DNA of 64,000 nucleotides from Paramecium sonneborni (taxonomy: Eukaryota > Ciliophora > Oligohymenophorea > Peniculida > Parameciidae), in NCBI GenBank assembly GCA_905182985.1, contig CAJJDN010000004.1, positions 361,664 through 425,663 on the forward strand, read 5' to 3'. Shown here piece after piece: positions 61,245 through 64,000 of this stretch (within the stretch, counting starts at the first letter, position 1; the number at the start of each line of letters is the position of its first letter). A program made the position numbers and the translations under genes. The notes under the pieces are model-generated. The model was not told the origin of the DNA, searched no databases, and saw only the letters and a list, made by a program, of their open reading frames with translations.

Positions 61245-62280
61245 ATGAATAAATTATAGTTCGTCTTTAAATTTTGTACAGAGTCTTAAAAATCAATATA
61301 TAAACTTGAGAATGCTCAAAAATATATAGCTGATTTAGTTTAAAAGACTGATTGGATAAGTTTCGCAATATCTAAGCATGTTCCAAAATAAGTGAGGTAC
61401 TTATCAATAATTGAATAAAGATAAGATTATTTGAACATTTGTCAATTTCATAATGAATTATCAAGAATTGAAGAAACCTCTAAAGAAAGATCATTAGGAG
61501 TAGGCAAACTTTAATATTGGTCAGATTAAATCGATTAAGTAATATTTCTTAAGATATTGAGATTTTTTTAGATAATCCTTAAAGAGATCCATTATCAATA
61601 TGTCTTCATAACACATGCAAAAACAATCCATTACCTAAATATTTATTTCAAAAAATGATAAATTATCGCAAATAATAAGTAGAGAAGTAGGAATTTGCAA
61701 ATCTTGTAGATATGGCAACATCTGCAGAAGCTAACAGAGGGTCATAATTTTTATTATTTTTACGTTTAATGAGGATGGATATTGAAAATCAAGAATTAAA
61801 ATAATTAACAGAATTAACATCTTAAGCAGTAGGAATTACAGATTATTTAAGAAGAGTGCCTTTCACACTTTAAAATTATAAGCTTAATTTACCTGAAGAT
61901 ATTAAACTTAAACATAGTATAAATGTTAGATCTCTTTGGGATAGAATTAGGGGTAGTATATTATAAGAATTTAGGGGAACCAAAGGAAGAATTATATGAT
62001 GCAGTTTTAGAAGTGGCTGCATTTGCTAGAACTTAAATGATAAAAACTTCTTAATTTTAAAATAAAATTCCAACATAATCATTTAGAGCATTTTTACATT
62101 TAATACCAACAGAACAATATTTAGAGGAATTGGAATATTATAATTTTAAGATATTTGAAAAGTATGAATTCTTTATAAATTAGAGCCATTAATTAAAATT
62201 CATATGTTTAATTACCAATAACCTTGTTTAAAAATTGTAGAAAAATGAGGTTTCTAAATAAAGAATACGAATTGAAATGA
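61245..62280 (+). CDS. NDUFAF6: NDUFAF6-like (phytoene/squalene synthase fold) complex I assembly factor
   Basis: 320 aa after removing introns 61539-61561, 61917-61944 and 62162-62183 (23, 28, 22 nt). Features of the family: KLENAQKYIADLVQKTDWIS, NICQFHNELSRIEE, ERSLGVGKLQYWSDQID, FANLVDMATSAEANRGS, GITDYLRRVPFTLQNYKLNLP, LGVVYYKNLGEPKEELYDAVLEVAAFA. These correspond to the squalene/phytoene synthase-like helices in NDUFAF6, without the full aspartate-rich catalytic pairs. The N-terminus MNKLQFVFKFCT is basic/hydrophobic and may be a mitochondrial leader. NDUFAF6 helps early assembly of complex I. Confidence 0.8.
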
Positions 62281-62310
62281 GTATTATTTTATAGATATTA
62301 ATTTAATTAT

Positions 62311-64000
62311 ATGAAAAAGTCTTATTCATAAAATAATTCAGGAGCTTTTGATTTTCCAGAAGTTAATAAACCAAGGTTTGAACCTTAACTTCATAAAATC
62401 AGTGCAAGTACATAGTAAAAAGTTGTAATCTAAAAATTGACTAATTCCCTTAATAATAATAAAATTGTTACATAAACAACTGAATAACCATAAACTATAA
62501 GAAGTTAAATTTCTAAACCAATAATAAATTCAGAACGTTTTATGTTTGATTTAGATGCTTCAATGGTTTATATACATAGAGAAAAAATTATGTAATTTGA
62601 AGAACTTGAATAAATGAGAATTCAGTAATTATTAAAAGATGTACAATCTAAAGTTCCTTAAGTTAATGATAAAGTAAATCATTTCATAGCATTAGCAGGT
62701 CAGTTCGAAAATGATAAAGTTAATCCATTAGTAAATTAATTCATAAAAGTAGTTGAATAATTATTGTAAATATTTGATGAAAAAACTAAAGAAATTAAAG
62801 AATATTAATTTGCTTTAAAGTCAACTAGAGAATAAGTATAAAATAATAGTCGATTAATTGAAGATTAATCATAAATGATTAAATATATGGAAAGTTAAAA
62901 TTAAAATTCTAAAAATGTTGCAAGAACCTTTTAAAGATCAAATGAATTAGCTGTTATAAATGTGCAACTTGAAAAAAAAGTAGAACTTTTGAATTAGAAT
63001 TTGTAATATCTAATGAATCAAAATAAAGATAGTTTAGCTACATAATTATAATAAAAAATTGATTAATTAAATAAAACAATAGAGAATTAATAAAATAAAT
63101 TATATGATGATAACAATAAACAAATTTAATTACAGTAATAAATATAAACTCTAAAATCAACAGAATTTAAACATTAAATTTAACTTAGAAAATTAGAGGA
63201 TAAAATATAAGAATGTGAAACAAAATTAAAAGAATTAACTTTTTAAGTTTAATATTCTAAAGAACAAAGAGATCAATATAGAGAATTATATTATATGACA
63301 TATGAGGATTTATAAATGAATAAATTAAATACTTAAACAGAAAGAAAGTAAATGCAAAAAAGTTTTGAGAAAATTAGAATGTTGTAAGATAGAATTGATG
63401 AAATGACTGTAAAGAGAAGTAAGGAAGTAGATGCTCCATTTTAAAGTAGAGTTGAAGGTGATATGATACAATTATAAGCAATAACTAAGATTTTAGATGA
63501 AGATCATGTATTTTAAAGGTATATGATGAGTAGTTTTTTAAAAAATGTTTAAGAATATGATTCAAAATTAGTAGATGCATATGTTGATGTAAAAAGATTA
63601 GTAGTAGGTAGAGATGAAGAAGCTGAATTATAAACATTAAGATATAATTATCCACCATATACTTTATTTTTAGAAAAGAGGATAGTTGATTAGGAATCTT
63701 AATATTTATAAATAAGGCCTATATCTAATAATTTCATGGGTTTACTTAGAGGTATTTTAGATGGTATGTATATTGAGTTTCAGAAAAATACTTATATTTC
63801 TTTTTAAAGTTACATAATCTCTTGGTTAAGCACCTTTACAATTGAAAATCATCAAGTTATTATTTTTCCAGAAGATACAAAAAGAGTAAATATATTAATT
63901 TTATATTTAGGTGAAAATAGAAGAATAATTACACACCTTTTATTTAGATTTAATGGTACCACGTTTAGATAAGGTTTGGGAAGTCGTTTAATTTAGACAT
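62311..64000 (+). CDS. Coiled-coil protein (3' truncated by window)
   Basis: At least 555 aa; one 25-nt intron seen (63886-63910), and the gene runs off the end. N-terminus KKSYSQNNSGAFDFPEVNKP. A conserved-looking block RFMFDLDASMVYIHREKIMQFEELEQ follows, then about 300 residues of coiled coil, then a block with AITKILDEDHVFQRYMMSSFLKNV, YDSKLVDAYVDVKRLVVGRDEEAE and RPISNNFMGLLRGILDG. The visible end is VKIEEQLHTFYLDLMVPRLDKVW. It looks like a basal-body or axonemal coiled coil; family not identified. Starts 30 nt after the NDUFAF6 stop. Confidence 0.75.

Overview
The window looks like macronuclear DNA of a ciliate, most probably a Paramecium. It is very AT-rich. Genes only read through if TAA and TAG are taken as glutamine and TGA as the sole stop. 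The introns are tiny (mostly 20-35 nt, GTA...TAG), genes are packed a few tens of bases apart on both strands, and no IES-like interruption was seen. Standard-code ORFs therefore show only fragments. I rebuilt the genes by reading TAA/TAG as Gln and removing short introns wherever frame and family similarity agreed. In most reconstructions the spliced length came out as a whole number of codons. The species is not determined.

Layout. 0-5 kb: 3' end of a multi-TM gene, TMEM208, a PDI-family protein, a hypothetical gene and a degenerate gene. 5-9 kb: a kinesin-RCC1 fusion and a zinc-finger protein. 9-18 kb: coiled-coil and p27-like proteins, an N/Q-rich protein, a Cys-rich-headed protein and two secreted beta/gamma-crystallin-like proteins. 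18-26.6 kb: NEK kinase, PP2A-family phosphatase, two tandem Rabs, a Myb protein, CCDC22 and a CX9C protein. 27-37 kb: an EF-hand protein, a CDK-like kinase within an assembly duplication, PACRG, a MIR-domain protein and small proteins. 37-38 kb: relics of two genes that are intact elsewhere in the window. 38-45 kb: DHHC acyltransferase, TOG/HEAT protein, calmodulin-like protein, SRP9 and an ABCG transporter. 45-53 kb: a small membrane protein, a disordered protein, coiled coils, TAP42/alpha4 and GALE (duplicated around one N). 53-64 kb: hypothetical and secreted proteins, a pseudogene, an SR-headed protein, NDUFAF6 and a 3'-truncated coiled coil.

The genes are eukaryotic housekeeping and cell-architecture genes: ER and secretion (TMEM208, PDI, SRP9, Rabs, DHHC), phosphatase control (PP2A-like, TAP42), cilia and microtubules (PACRG, kinesin-RCC1, TOG protein, NEK), endosomal recycling (CCDC22) and mitochondria (NDUFAF6, CX9C). 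They do not form operons. Gene order shows extreme compaction: four divergent pairs have start codons only 8-18 nt apart, and one tandem pair is 5 nt apart. I found no convincing new multi-gene system, CRISPR, transposon, rRNA or tRNA. The most notable items are the kinesin-RCC1 fusion, the ultra-short bidirectional spacers, the relic locus at 37 kb and two unmerged assembly duplications.
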